A DNA stretch of 64,000 bases from positions 417,525 to 481,524 of the forward strand of contig JAVTVJ010001355.1 of NCBI GenBank assembly GCA_034509425.1, read 5' to 3'. The DNA is from Eopsaltria australis. Lineage: Eukaryota > Chordata > Aves > Passeriformes > Petroicidae. Made by a program: the position numbers and the translations under genes. This document shows, in pieces, positions 27,301-39,300 of the stretch. A model generated the notes under the pieces. That model did not search any database. It had not been told where the DNA came from and saw only the letters and a list, made by a program, of their open reading frames with translations. How positions within the stretch are numbered: position 1 is the stretch's first letter; each line of letters opens with the position of its first letter.

Positions 27301-30300
27301 AGGAATTGCAGTGCTGACCTGGCAAATGCTCCAGACTCAGGGCTTTGATTTACCAGCACCAAAGGCCTCAAGAAAAGCACCAAGTGGTGGATTTGTGATG
27401 TTGCCTGGTCAGAAATGGCTTCAGCACAGAGCCTTTCTCAGCCACAGCATTTTTACGTACGTTTAATTGGATTTTTATGGCAAATTATTGACTCCTTGCT
27501 CATGTCTTAACATCAGGATTGAGCAAAGAGGCTTTTTGGAGCAGAGGCATTCTTGCAACTTTTCTGGGAGTGGTGTTGACTTTATTCTGTCCTTCAAAAG
27601 CACATTTTCCTTGTTGATGAAAAAGCAGATAACGTCCCATACTCAGGTGATTGCCACAAAAGCTGATCAGAACTTGAAGTCCTGTAGGAATAACTTGATC
27701 ATCACATTTTTCCTGGGAAATTAAGGTTGTGTCTTTGCTGTAGGAGCATTTGGCAGCGTTATGGGCTGGTGGCTCTGTGCTCTGTAGGGAGAAAAATCCT
27801 TCCCTGCTGCAAATTGCATCCTCAATAAACAGGAATGGCAGCACCCTCTGAGCTCCAGCCCTGGGGATTGGAGGTAAATCTGAAGGCAATATAGATTTTA
27901 CAAATAAACGTTCATGGTTGGCATTGACAAGCTTTAAAATAAGTGAAGAATTTCTTTCCTCCCACTTCCTGTCAGGCAGATGGCCTTGGTCATGAAAAAT
28001 GACAATGAGGAGAAGATCCTTCAAATGTGATCTATAAGGTTTAATCCCAAATATAATTTTTTCCATATGCAGCCTGTCATGTGCTGCAAGTTTTTGTGTT
28101 CTCTGAAGATTTGGGCAACTTGACAGATGAGAATTCTGTGGTGGGATCAGAATTTGCCTGCAGAGAACTCTGGGCTTTAACAGCTTATTTGTATTGCAGT
28201 CTCCTTACAGGTTCATGTATTTGTTTCTATGTGTTTGTACATACACACAAATAAACATTGTAGGAGAAAGGGGTAAAGTGCATAGAGATGATTAAATATT
28301 TAATTTTAGTAGCTTATACTATGAATATCCACTAATATTTCACAGCAGCTCCTTTTCATCTTGATATCACAGTTGACATTTAATTTGTAGTTTTTTATCT
28401 GATGCAAAAATAACTGAGAGGATGTGTTTCCATGTTTATTTTTTTAGTGTTTAGGTGCAGTTACCTTGAAATACCAGAAGGCATCACCAGAGCTGCTCAG
28501 GGTTCCCAATCCTCAGTGCTGAGCAATACTGGGAGGACCTGGAAGGCAGAGGAGTAGCAGGGAGAGCTCTAAAGGGAATAAATGTAATTATTTCTTTGCC
28601 TCTATGGAGTGTTTGATTGGTTTTGAGTTGTGGAGTTTTTATTCTTCCCACTAATGAGTAAAAAAGTGTTCAGAATTGTACAGGTGAAAATATTCTGTTC
28701 TTGCAGCTTCCCCATGAATCCCGTGCTGAGAAAAAATATGAAAATATCCAAGTTTTTCAGTTTCTGAAATGCAGCAGAAAAAAAGAAGCACCACCCAAAA
28801 CCTCAGAGAAACAGTAAAGTTCTTGAGGGGGGAAAAAAAAAAAAATCATAAAAATTGGTTCTTGTTTTGAGGCACTTTGAAGGGACAGGGGATTTTTCTG
28901 TGCAGAAATTCCTCTCTTTGAGCTTTCAGTGTTATTTTCCTACCTGATGGCTGCAGACATTTGTGCTGTACTGAGGATCTTTGTGATCCTCTTTAGGTTT
29001 GTTCCTGCCTAAAACCAGGAAGGGATGGAGGGGAGTCTGCATCTCCCACTGAATTAATTCCACCTTGCTGTGCCTTGTGTTCCCTCCAGGTATTTCCAGT
29101 GTTTACATTTGCTGTTCTCTTTCTTGTGCCTTTTCTGTGCAGAAATGACTGGATTTGCCTGTCTGCTCTGGGTTTTGAGGAGTCTGCTGAGCCTGGCCTT
29201 TGCTCTGATGTTTAATGCAGGATTGAAATTAAACACTGCGTTGGGGGCTAGATATCAAAGTATTCAAAAACCCAAAAACAAAAAGGGGGAAAAAATGTGA
29301 AGCAAAGAAGCTGCAGCCTTAAACTGAAAAACTCAGGAACTTTAAAAGAAAAACTTTTATCTGTCAGAGATTTTGAAGTGCCTGTCACTTAATGTTCCTT
29401 CCTTCAAGTCCTGCTTGGTGGAGGCTCATTTCAGAAAGCCACAGTGACTCAGCTCCTTTGAATATCTGTTCTGTGGCGCGTGTTGGAAGCTCCCTGAGTT
29501 TTCTCCCACCTCCAAAAGTGCTTTTTATTGGTGGATAATTCCCTGGCAGCATCTTGTGCACTGTGCTAATTTAAACCACGCTTCCAATATTTGGATTTTT
29601 CCAAGTGTAAAGGCGTAGTGCCCCTGATATTGGTGAGTAGAAAGGGGGAAGGTTTGTTTATAAATATCTCTTATTTTGCGAGTGTAAAGGTGAGCTTGTG
29701 TAGATTTTTGTTCCAGATAAATGCAGAGTTGTTCTGTACAACACTGAATGTTCTCAAGGCTTGCCTTGTGCTGTGTTTTATGTCCTGGGAATGGTGTGGA
29801 GAGAGCTGGTTCTGGACAGAGCTTTTGCTGAATCAGTCAGGTGACTCAGTGAGAGTTTCTGAATGTATCAAAAGGAATTTTTGAGCAGATCCTGGGTAAA
29901 CACACACAAACCAGAGCCAGTGCACTGCACAGGAAGGAACCACAGGCTGTGGTCAGGCTGCAATAACCTTTTAATCCCTGTTTAACACTCAGGATGGCAG
30001 GAATATGTGATAGGGATGGATATTTGTGATGATTAGAGAAGGAAGGTGTCCAGTGGAATAACCTCTCCTCAGACATGGATACACAGGAATTCTTTACCCA
30101 TCTGTGATGGGCAGCATTTTTTTGGGGTTTGCTGTGCTGGGTTGTGCTTTTGGGATTGACACAGAGCCAGCCCCACCTCTGGACTGAAATTTATGTGAAT
30201 TCTGAGCTGCTGAGGTGCTGCCCTTGCTCTGCAGTGATTCCTGCTCTGTGTGAGGGCTGAGCACACAGCAATAATCCCCAATTCCCTGGTGTGCATGGCA

Positions 30301-33300
30301 GGGTTGCCATGGAGGAGAGCGTGGGGTGGGAGTGGGCAGAGGCAGCTGCCTGAGGGATGTGCTGGGAGAGCTCTGGGGGAGGATCCAGCATCCTCCAGCA
30401 TTCCTGGGAACTTCTGCTGGCCACAGCTCCGGGTGTTCCTTGGGGAGAGCTCCGAGGGGTTGTGGGCAAGGGTGGAGCTTTGATGGGAGCAAAGTGGCTT
30501 TGCCTGCACTGCCTGGCAGGGAGGAGGTTCAAACCTCGAGGGCTCGGTGGCCTTCATGGGGCTTTGGGTTTAGTAAAGCTCCTGGTCCATCCTGGGGGCA
30601 TTTCTGCACTGTTTAAACTAATTTAAAGAGAGACTGGAGGTGGCACTCACTGCCATGCTTTGGTTGATGAGGAAGTGATGATGGGATTGATGGTCTCAAA
30701 GGTCTTTTCCAACCTGGTTCATCCTGTGATTCTGCCCCTTCAAGGATGTGCAGAACAACTCTTATTCTTTAAAAGTTCTCTGCAGATTTTTAATCTCTTC
30801 TTTAAAAGTCCTCTGCAAATTTTTAATCTGTTAGTTCTTTAAAATTCCTCTGCAGATTTTTAATCTCTGTTATTTCTTTAAAATTCCTCTGCATATTTTT
30901 AATCCGTTACTTCTTTAAAAGTCCTCTGCAAATTTTTAATCTGTTAGTTCTTTTAAATTTCTCTACAGATTTTTAGTCTGTTATTTCTTTAAAAGTCCTC
31001 TGCAAATTTTGAATCTCTGTTAGTTCTTTAAAAATCCTCTGCAAATTTTTAGTCTGTTATCTCTGTTACTTCTTTGAAAGTCCCCTTTCTGCTCGATTTT
31101 TAATGTAGCAAGAGGCTGTTCTGGTGCTGGACTGACGGGTCCATCTGCTCCATCACACTGCGTTTATCAACAGTTTCAGTTTAAATATTTTTAGTGCAAA
31201 AGTTGATTTGTGTACGCAGCAGGCATATGGCTCAAGGCTTGTACTCAGCAGCTGTTTGGGTGTATTTATCAGTAAAGCACCACGCAGGGATGTGTGGTAA
31301 GAAAATCTCATTCCCTGGGGTGGGGTTTGGGGTGTTTGAGGTGGCTCGAATGCACGAGCAGCCCTGGAGTGCAGGCTGGGAGCTGTCGCACTTGAGCGGT
31401 CATTTGTGTCCCCAAACGTGGGACTCGGTGTCTGGGAGTGTGGGCAAGCTGATGACAACTCTCCAGACACGTTACAGCAAAGAAATGGAGATCATGTGCA
31501 CGAGAATGACAGCACTTGGCAGTGTCTGTGGTAGTGCAGTGCAGGGCTGGAGCAGCAGATCTGTCCTGTCCCCTGATGTGTCCCTGCCCTCACCTGCTGT
31601 CACACCTCCAGCCCCAAAATTGCTCTGTAAAAAATACAGGATTATTCTGACAGTGTCACAGGAGTGATTTGGCTCAGGGACTGCTCTGCAGTGCACGTGG
31701 TTCTCCAGCAGCTCATCTGTTTCTCCTCAAAAACTTGAGTTTTTTAACATTTTTAACCATAGTTTCAATGGCTTCACCTTGTAAAAAAAAAAAAAAGCCT
31801 TCAAAGCTTTCTGAATGAGCAAGAGGGGAAATCTCTGTAATGGAAGTGCTGCCACAGTGACACATCTGTTCATTAATGGTTCTGTTCCTGCAAGAGCTGG
31901 AGATCATGGAAATACAATCATCACTGAGTTGGTGCCAGCCAGTATCTCTTGTTTGGACCCATAATCCGTGCTTGAAGAAGTTTTTCATTTCACTTATGTG
32001 AAGTACCCTAAATGCTCTTCAGTAAAAAATAATGGATTTGTTCTGCAAATACTCAAGGTGCAGTTTGTGTATTGGAATGGAAAAGCAGCAGACTTCTGGA
32101 ATATTTTCAGTGGGCAAAGAGAAGGCGTGGTTGGTGTCTTGAAGTTCACCTTTTAAAAGTCCGGAGCCTTGGCAGGCAAATTCACCTTGCTGCTTCCAGT
32201 GGTGTCCTCTTCAAAACATCTCAGTAAAATGGGAAATCCACCTGGAAAGTCCCAAGTGCTCATCCAGATCCAAAAGCTCAGGAAAATGCAGATAATCAGC
32301 TTTTCACATCTTTCTCACATTGTTTTTGGGGGTTTTTTTACATAACATCCATATCCTCAGGTGTTTTGAGGGGAGTTTTTGTTCTGCTTGTACCATTTAT
32401 CTCTGAGTAAGGTTCGGATATTCCATCAGCACAGCTGGCACTTTCCACGAATGGAGACTTTGGATAACATCAGTTGTCTGTGTCTCATTTGGGATTTGCT
32501 GAAATTGTTATTTCTGAATCTGTTTTTTGAGCATCTCTAACACCAAGGACACTTTGCCATCCAGAATTCATAACTTGTGTCTGTTTTTTGAGCGTCTCTA
32601 ACACCAAGGACACTTTGCCATCCAGAATACATAACTTGTGTCTAGTTTATCATGTGGGAGTTGCCTGTTGGATTGAGAGCTTGAGAACCTTGTTTTTCCC
32701 AAAGGTTGGAATTGCTGTGGGTGAAAACCACCCGAGGTGTCTGCAGGTGAGTGGCACAGTCTGGTGCTGCCTCGTGCTGCTGCAGTTCCCCTCTGGAGCC
32801 ATAAATCTGGGCAGCATTGTTTCAAACCTCCTCTGTGGGAGAGCTGGCAGGGCACTGAGCCCTCCTGGGACTGAGGGTGCCCAGGGCTGGATTTTAGGGT
32901 TTGGAACCAGCACGTGGCACTGTGGGGTGAAGTGGCAGCACTCAGGTGTGGTGAAGTTCTGAGAGCTCCCCCTCAATTTACAGCAGAGCCAGAGGGGGCT
33001 CCAGGAGATTTTGGGATGCTGCATTCTGGCTGTGAAACCACCTAGGCTGGGTCCTGTCCCTCTGTAGGACTAAATTTAAGTGTGGCCATGTTGTCACCAT
33101 TTTGGGATGTCCCCACCAAAGGGTTTCACCTCCTGCTCTGTGCCTCCATCCTGCTCTGCAGACCCACAGCTGTAAATTGATAGCATCAAATCCATGGGGT
33201 AAAATCAGATACTTTTGGTCGCTTCTGCTGTTCCCGAATGCCAGGATTTTGTGCAGAAAAGGAGGATTCAGCTGCAACCTGATTAAATTAATCTGCAACC

Positions 33301-36300
33301 TGAAATCCTGCAAATCAAGGCACAAAACTGATGTAGATGTGGAAGTAGGGACTGGACCACCTGACACAACCAGAAAACAGCTGAAATGCAATTATGGTAC
33401 AATTAATAACTGGAAATAAAGACGGTGATTGAAACAAATGAAGGAAGGGAACGGGAAGGAGCGGATGGTGTTAAAAGAAGATTTCAGTTCATTTTTCTGA
33501 ACTTGGAAGGTTATTTCTGCTTTGAGGCTACTGACAGGGGTGGTATTTGAGAGCCAGGACGACTGTCTTTGCTGACTCTGGGTGGATGTGAGTGTAGGAT
33601 GCCTTCAGTGGTGCAGCTGGTGTTATTTAATAATTCTCCCAGCCCATCCATCACTTGTGAATCCAGCTTTCTCCCTCACTGATTCACGTGTTATCATTGT
33701 GTCAGCAAGGCAGCTTGAAAGATGGCTGAGAACAGTGAAAATACCTAATTATTGTTCTTTGTGGAAAAGGAAGTTTTTAAATAGCTGGAGCACAAAGCAG
33801 CTTGAATACATTTATTTTCTGGAGAGTTTTCAGGCACACACACAGGATGTCTGTGGTGGTACCCTGAAAGGCAGGTGGGCACTGTCCTTTTTGACAATCC
33901 AAATGCCTTGGTGCATTGTTATTGTGGTCCAAGGGCTTCATTCCACTCCCACCACAACGATTAATTAAGGAGTAACGTTATCAGTGCTGCAGTGATGGGT
34001 AAAGGTTTGATCACTGCTTTTCCCCTCCTGTTTCCCAGCTGGGAAAGGCCAATGTGCAGCTTTGCTCATCTCTTTGCAGCTGGCAGGGGAGGGGACTGAA
34101 GGGAATGGAGCTGTAGATTCAGACACCTGTGAGGAGCCAACAATTAACAGGCTTTGACATTCAGGGACTGGTAAATGCGGTGGGTTTGAAGGTGAATGGG
34201 GTTAGGGAGCAAGTGGTGCTGAGGATGGAACACAGGTGGGTACTCCTGGCTTGGCTTGGGTGGGCTCTGACTGCTCCAGGGAGAGAGGTTAGGAAGCCAA
34301 ATCCTGCAGGAATGGAGCACCTGTGGGGCAGGTGAGCCCTGCTTTGGCTGCTGCTGTGACAGAGGGGTGAGGAGCCTCACTGGAGTTTCAGCAGAATGTT
34401 CTTTTTCTTCTGCTTGTTTTTGTGTCCAGGATTTCAGGGAAATAAGGGAGGCATTGTCAGCACCTAAACCCAGACTTGTTTGCTTCATAGTTGGACACAG
34501 AGTTAAAGAAATGAAACTTGTGGTGTTCTTTGCAGGTGTTTTTTAACCCCTTGGTTTATCCCATGAAGTTTTGCTGTTCCTGGGGGCTCTTCCAGCCTGT
34601 TCTCCAGGGAGATAATCAGCTGTGATAAACCAAGGAGCCAGAGAAGCTGCTCTGTCTGTTGGAAAAGAGACAGCAAGTTAGCAGAGTGTTTATTTCAGCA
34701 GAAGGCTCACACTGGGAGCGCGTATGAATCGTCCCTGAGATGGATGATGGCGTGTTCCGCTCCTATTGCTGCGAGACAACGAGCTGGGAGAGCAGGCAAA
34801 AATAAATTGAATTACATCCATGCGTTTAAACGAGCGAGAAGAAAACAGCAACTCAGCTGAAGTTGGAAAAGGATCAGTTTCTCTTCAGCAGCTCTGCTGT
34901 GTTCTCTTGGAGGCACTTTGGCAGCTCCGTGCAGCAGGTGAATTGCACCCCTGTGGGACACACGGAGCATCCCACGGTCTGGAATTGTCTCTGCAGGCTC
35001 TCAGGTGCTCCAGGTGGTGGCAAGGCCCCATCAGTCTCTCTGCCACAATCTTTGGGGTTTTTGCCAGTTTTCAGTGGCAGCCCTGCATTCACAGCCCCAC
35101 GGAACCCCCCGAGGATGCGCTGCCGGTGGGGTGAGCACCCCCAGGCTCTGCTGGCGGGCTCTGCTTCCGCTCACAGCCTGGAGCATTTGTTCTTCCCATC
35201 TGCAGTGAGCCCAGGGGGCTGGCTGCTTCCCATGCATCCCTCCCTCGGTGTGATCCAGCTGTCTGCAGTCCTGGATCCAGCGTGGCTCTGCTGCCTTGCC
35301 TCCCTCCCGCCGCTCGCTTCCCTTATTTGGTAGCGCGCGGCTCTTCAGCCCTTCCTGGAAGGGGCTGTTTTACTCGTTTGGGGACTATTTTCCACTTTCG
35401 TTTTTTGATCTCCAAAGCCGTGGATTGTGTTTCAGCAGCGCTGCTGGCACAGCTTAACTCTGAAGTGCTGTCAGGCTGGAATATTTTGCTTTTTAGAAGT
35501 GCTTGGCTGTTTTACTCTGTGCCGTAACGCTCGGCGTTGCCGCTGCAGAGGCAGTATATGGCAGCACTTGTGTTTACGGGGTGTATACACCTTGTCAGCA
35601 TAACCTGCTTATTAAAACCACTTGCAGAGTGCAGCCTTCAGTGCTGAGATGATGTTCTGGAGGCCAGGTTTTAATTAGCTGCATGATTTGTTGGCGTTTT
35701 CCGTGCTGTGTTCCCGGGAGGGGAAGCGGCGCCCAGCGCCGGAGCGAGCTTGGACAGATTGAGCTGCATCACTTGATAGGCCTCAGCAGAGCATCTCTGG
35801 GCCCCTGCCAAAAGGATGGGGACTGTTTAAAGTGGAGACAGGGAGAGGCCTTCGGGAGGTGAAAGATTTGAGCCCAGGAACAGAAAGCAAGGAATAAAAC
35901 TTCCAGACTCAGAACGGATGCGGGCAGCGTTGTTTTGCTGGGTTTGCCTGGGAAGGCAGCACACTTGGGCAGCAGGACTCTGCTCTGTTCAGCTCCAGGG
36001 TGGTGTTTCCTCTAGTTAAGGCAGGCCTTGGTTTTTTGCCTCTGACTTTGCTTTATTAAGCCAATTTCTGGAAGTCTGAACATCTGTGGCAGCTCAAACC
36101 TCCTGTGTGCTGCCCATGTCTGCCCATGTTGGTCACAGCTGGCTGTGCTCTGTGAGCTCTGCACAGGAGACACCAGCTTGGGAAATCACTCAGAATCTGT
36201 CACAGACTGCTCTCAGTTGGCTGCATCCAGGGAGGAGGAGGGTGGGCACGTGGCAGTGAGATGGGGAAGGATCCATGGTGTGGGAACCATGGTTAGAAAA

Positions 36301-39300
36301 GGAGCTGTCGATGCTGTGCTGTGACAGAAAGCGCACTTGATGCCTTGGAAAATACAGAAAACGAAACATTCCTAAAAAACAGTTACTATTTTTTCCAGTT
36401 TTGCTTCCTGGCAGAGCCTCAAGTGAAGTTTCTTGCTCAGTACAGCACCTCGTGCTTCCAGAAAGGTATGGGAGAAAATCCAGGAGGGAAATGGGCAGGA
36501 ACACCACTGGGCCAGTCTTGAATCTCAATAGCTGTGGGACAGAGGAGCCTGCAGGTAGTGCTGGGTGAGGGAGAAATTCTCTTCTACATGTCCATGTGGA
36601 GAGGGAAGGGAATCATGGCATGAAACTGTAAAAATAAATAGGTTAGGTACAGAAATAGTGGAGTGCTGGACAGGATCCCTTCAGGTGTTAATGCCAGGAA
36701 TGGAGCTAATTCTGCCCTTGGAAGGGAGGGATGAGCTGAGGAAGCTCCCCAAGGGACTGTGAACCTGGATTTGGAATTCTGGAAGCAGTGGGTCAGGAGT
36801 TCAGGAGGGCAGCACCTGGTGCAGAAGAAAAGAAACAAACAAGCATTTCAGGCAAGGGATCCCAAGCGCTTCGTTAGCGCAAGAAAAATTGAAGCACTAA
36901 ATTCAATTTTATTATTTCTTCCATTCTTCCAACCAAGGCCTCACTAATATTATCAAATATTTATTTAATCTCCCTACATCTTTTTTTGGCAATGCAGTTT
37001 TTCTTTAAGCCAAATCCATTTAAGAGCTGGAAATGGAGCTGCTTTATTGAACAGCTGAAAAATTTGCCTTTTTTTCCTCTCGCGTGATGCCGTGGCGCTT
37101 CATTCCTTGTGACACGCACACGAAACGTTTCTAAACAGAAGTGACTTTTATTATGCTGTTCAGTCAGCTCTGTCTAATAGCACAACAGTGTTCTTTCCAT
37201 GCTGGTCAACACTGCTTCCAGAAGGGGTTTGAAATTTGATCTTCCTCGTTCTTCCTGTGCTCAGACTGTCCAAGCTTTCCCTGCCTCCTGCCCCCACTTC
37301 CTGCCCCGTTTTCAGCAGGAACTTGAATCCGGAAAAGCAGGAGCAAGTGAAGAAGCAAATGGGAGAACGAAATCCAAGGGGTGAGCAGCCAAAGTTCAAT
37401 GGAATTTGGCCAGAAAATAGATATGCTTTGGTTTGCTGCTGGGGTAAAATGTAGAGTGAAAAGACCCAAAGGTTTTGAGGAGGGAATGTCACAGGGTTCC
37501 TGTGCTGAGAGTTGTGTCGGTGTCTCATGGGGAGGTTTGTCATGGAAACTGTTCCAAGGGAGATTGGGAATGGCTTCCTGGGTCAAGGATCCAGCTCTCA
37601 GGCTGGGACAAAGGCTAGAGCCACAACAATTCACTTAAAACTGCTTCTGCAGCTCATGTGACATCAGTTTGCTGGATTCCCTTTGTATTAAGGACAAAGG
37701 ACTTGTAGTGAGTAAAAGCTGGTTTTTCAGTGCTCGTGAGGGAGAGAAAGGGATGGCCTTTCAATTTGTCCAGGTTTCCTCTTGCTCAGGGTTTCTTTTC
37801 ATGCTGGACCACAGAGCTGAGACAGAAACACTCACTGGGACCAGCAGCTTCCTTGGGATCCTGGGTTAACTGACATTAATGGGATGAGTTAATGTGAGTT
37901 AATTAATGTGAGTTAAGCTATGGACCCCTCACTTGAGGGTTTTTCCTTCTCTTTTTCCCCTCTCCTCAACATGAGGAGCCTTTTTCCTGGCTTGTATCTG
38001 TTTTTAGCCAGGAGCCATCAAGGTGCTTGGATGATTTCTAAAGAGGTGATTCCTAAGTAGCTTCTCCAGGTTGAAGTTATCCATGGTGTCCATAAATGAG
38101 GCTGTTCCTCAGTGCTTCCAGGGATTCCTGGTGCATTCCCTGTGTTCTTTGCAGCTTTCTCTGGGATTTTGCTCTGTTTTCTCATCTCAGATTTCTTGTA
38201 GCCGGCGTTGCCCATCCAGGGACTCATTATCCACCGTGATGACAAGGAGAGGAATGGATTTCTTGCTTTTCCAGCCCGAATGGATGTCAAATGGGATATG
38301 TTGTAGTTAAATCAGTGGGGTTTAGGGGTTTTTTTTCCTTTCTGCTTTTGCTGTTCTCCCTTCTGGCTCTGTGTTTTCACGCAGCATCTTCCCTCAGTAC
38401 CAGAGATAGAAAAAAGCATCTGGTCTTTCCTGCAAATGTTTCCTTTTGGAACTGCCTGTATATCCAGTGTCTAAATATTTCTCTCTTTTCGAGTAGCAGT
38501 TTTCTTTTTGAAGGAGACCAAAGAGGTTACGTGTAGAAATAAAACAAACACTGGTGTGTTCTGAGCTCTTTGGAGCACAAGGTGTTTACTTAAAGGTGCA
38601 TTTCTCAGGTCAGGATTTTGGTCATTTTTTGGGTGTTTTTCTGTTCTTGTGGTCGGGGAGGTGATGAGAGGGGAGTGAGTTGTCTGTGCTTTGGTTCTTA
38701 GCTTACCCTGAGATGTGACAGCGTGTCCAGAGCCTCAGGAGATGGATCCCTGCAGGTGAGGAGTGAGGTGTTTGCTCTTCCATGCTAAAAAAAAGTAAAA
38801 AATAAAAAAAGTAAAGTTTTCCTCTTGGATTTCTGCTGAAGGAAAGGCCAGGTTGGACGGGGCTTGGAGCAGCCTGGTCTGTGGAAGGTCCCTGCCCATG
38901 GAATGGGAGTGGAACTGGATGAGCTTCCAGGTCCCTTCCAGAGCCAAAACCCATCTGATTCCGTGATTCTAAGGACAGCCTTATCCCACAGCTAATTTCA
39001 ATAAATCTGAAATGCTGTGTTTATTAGTGTAAAATCACAGTGTTGTGTGCAGTCACATGCTGGTTAGTTAAGTGGTCAAAAATCCATTGCTTTTTAATTC
39101 ATGTTTCATTGCTGAATATGTAGCTTTAGCTACATTTGACATTCAGTGTCCAGCTCTCAGGTATTTCATTTTTCTCTCTCTGAAATCTCCCTTCAGTCTT
39201 CTCCCTTTGCTTTGATACCTCAGCTCCAAGTTAACAGCAATTACATTATTTCCTGTGTTGTTACAGCTTGAACAAATGAAGCAGCAATTCCCCTTGGTAG

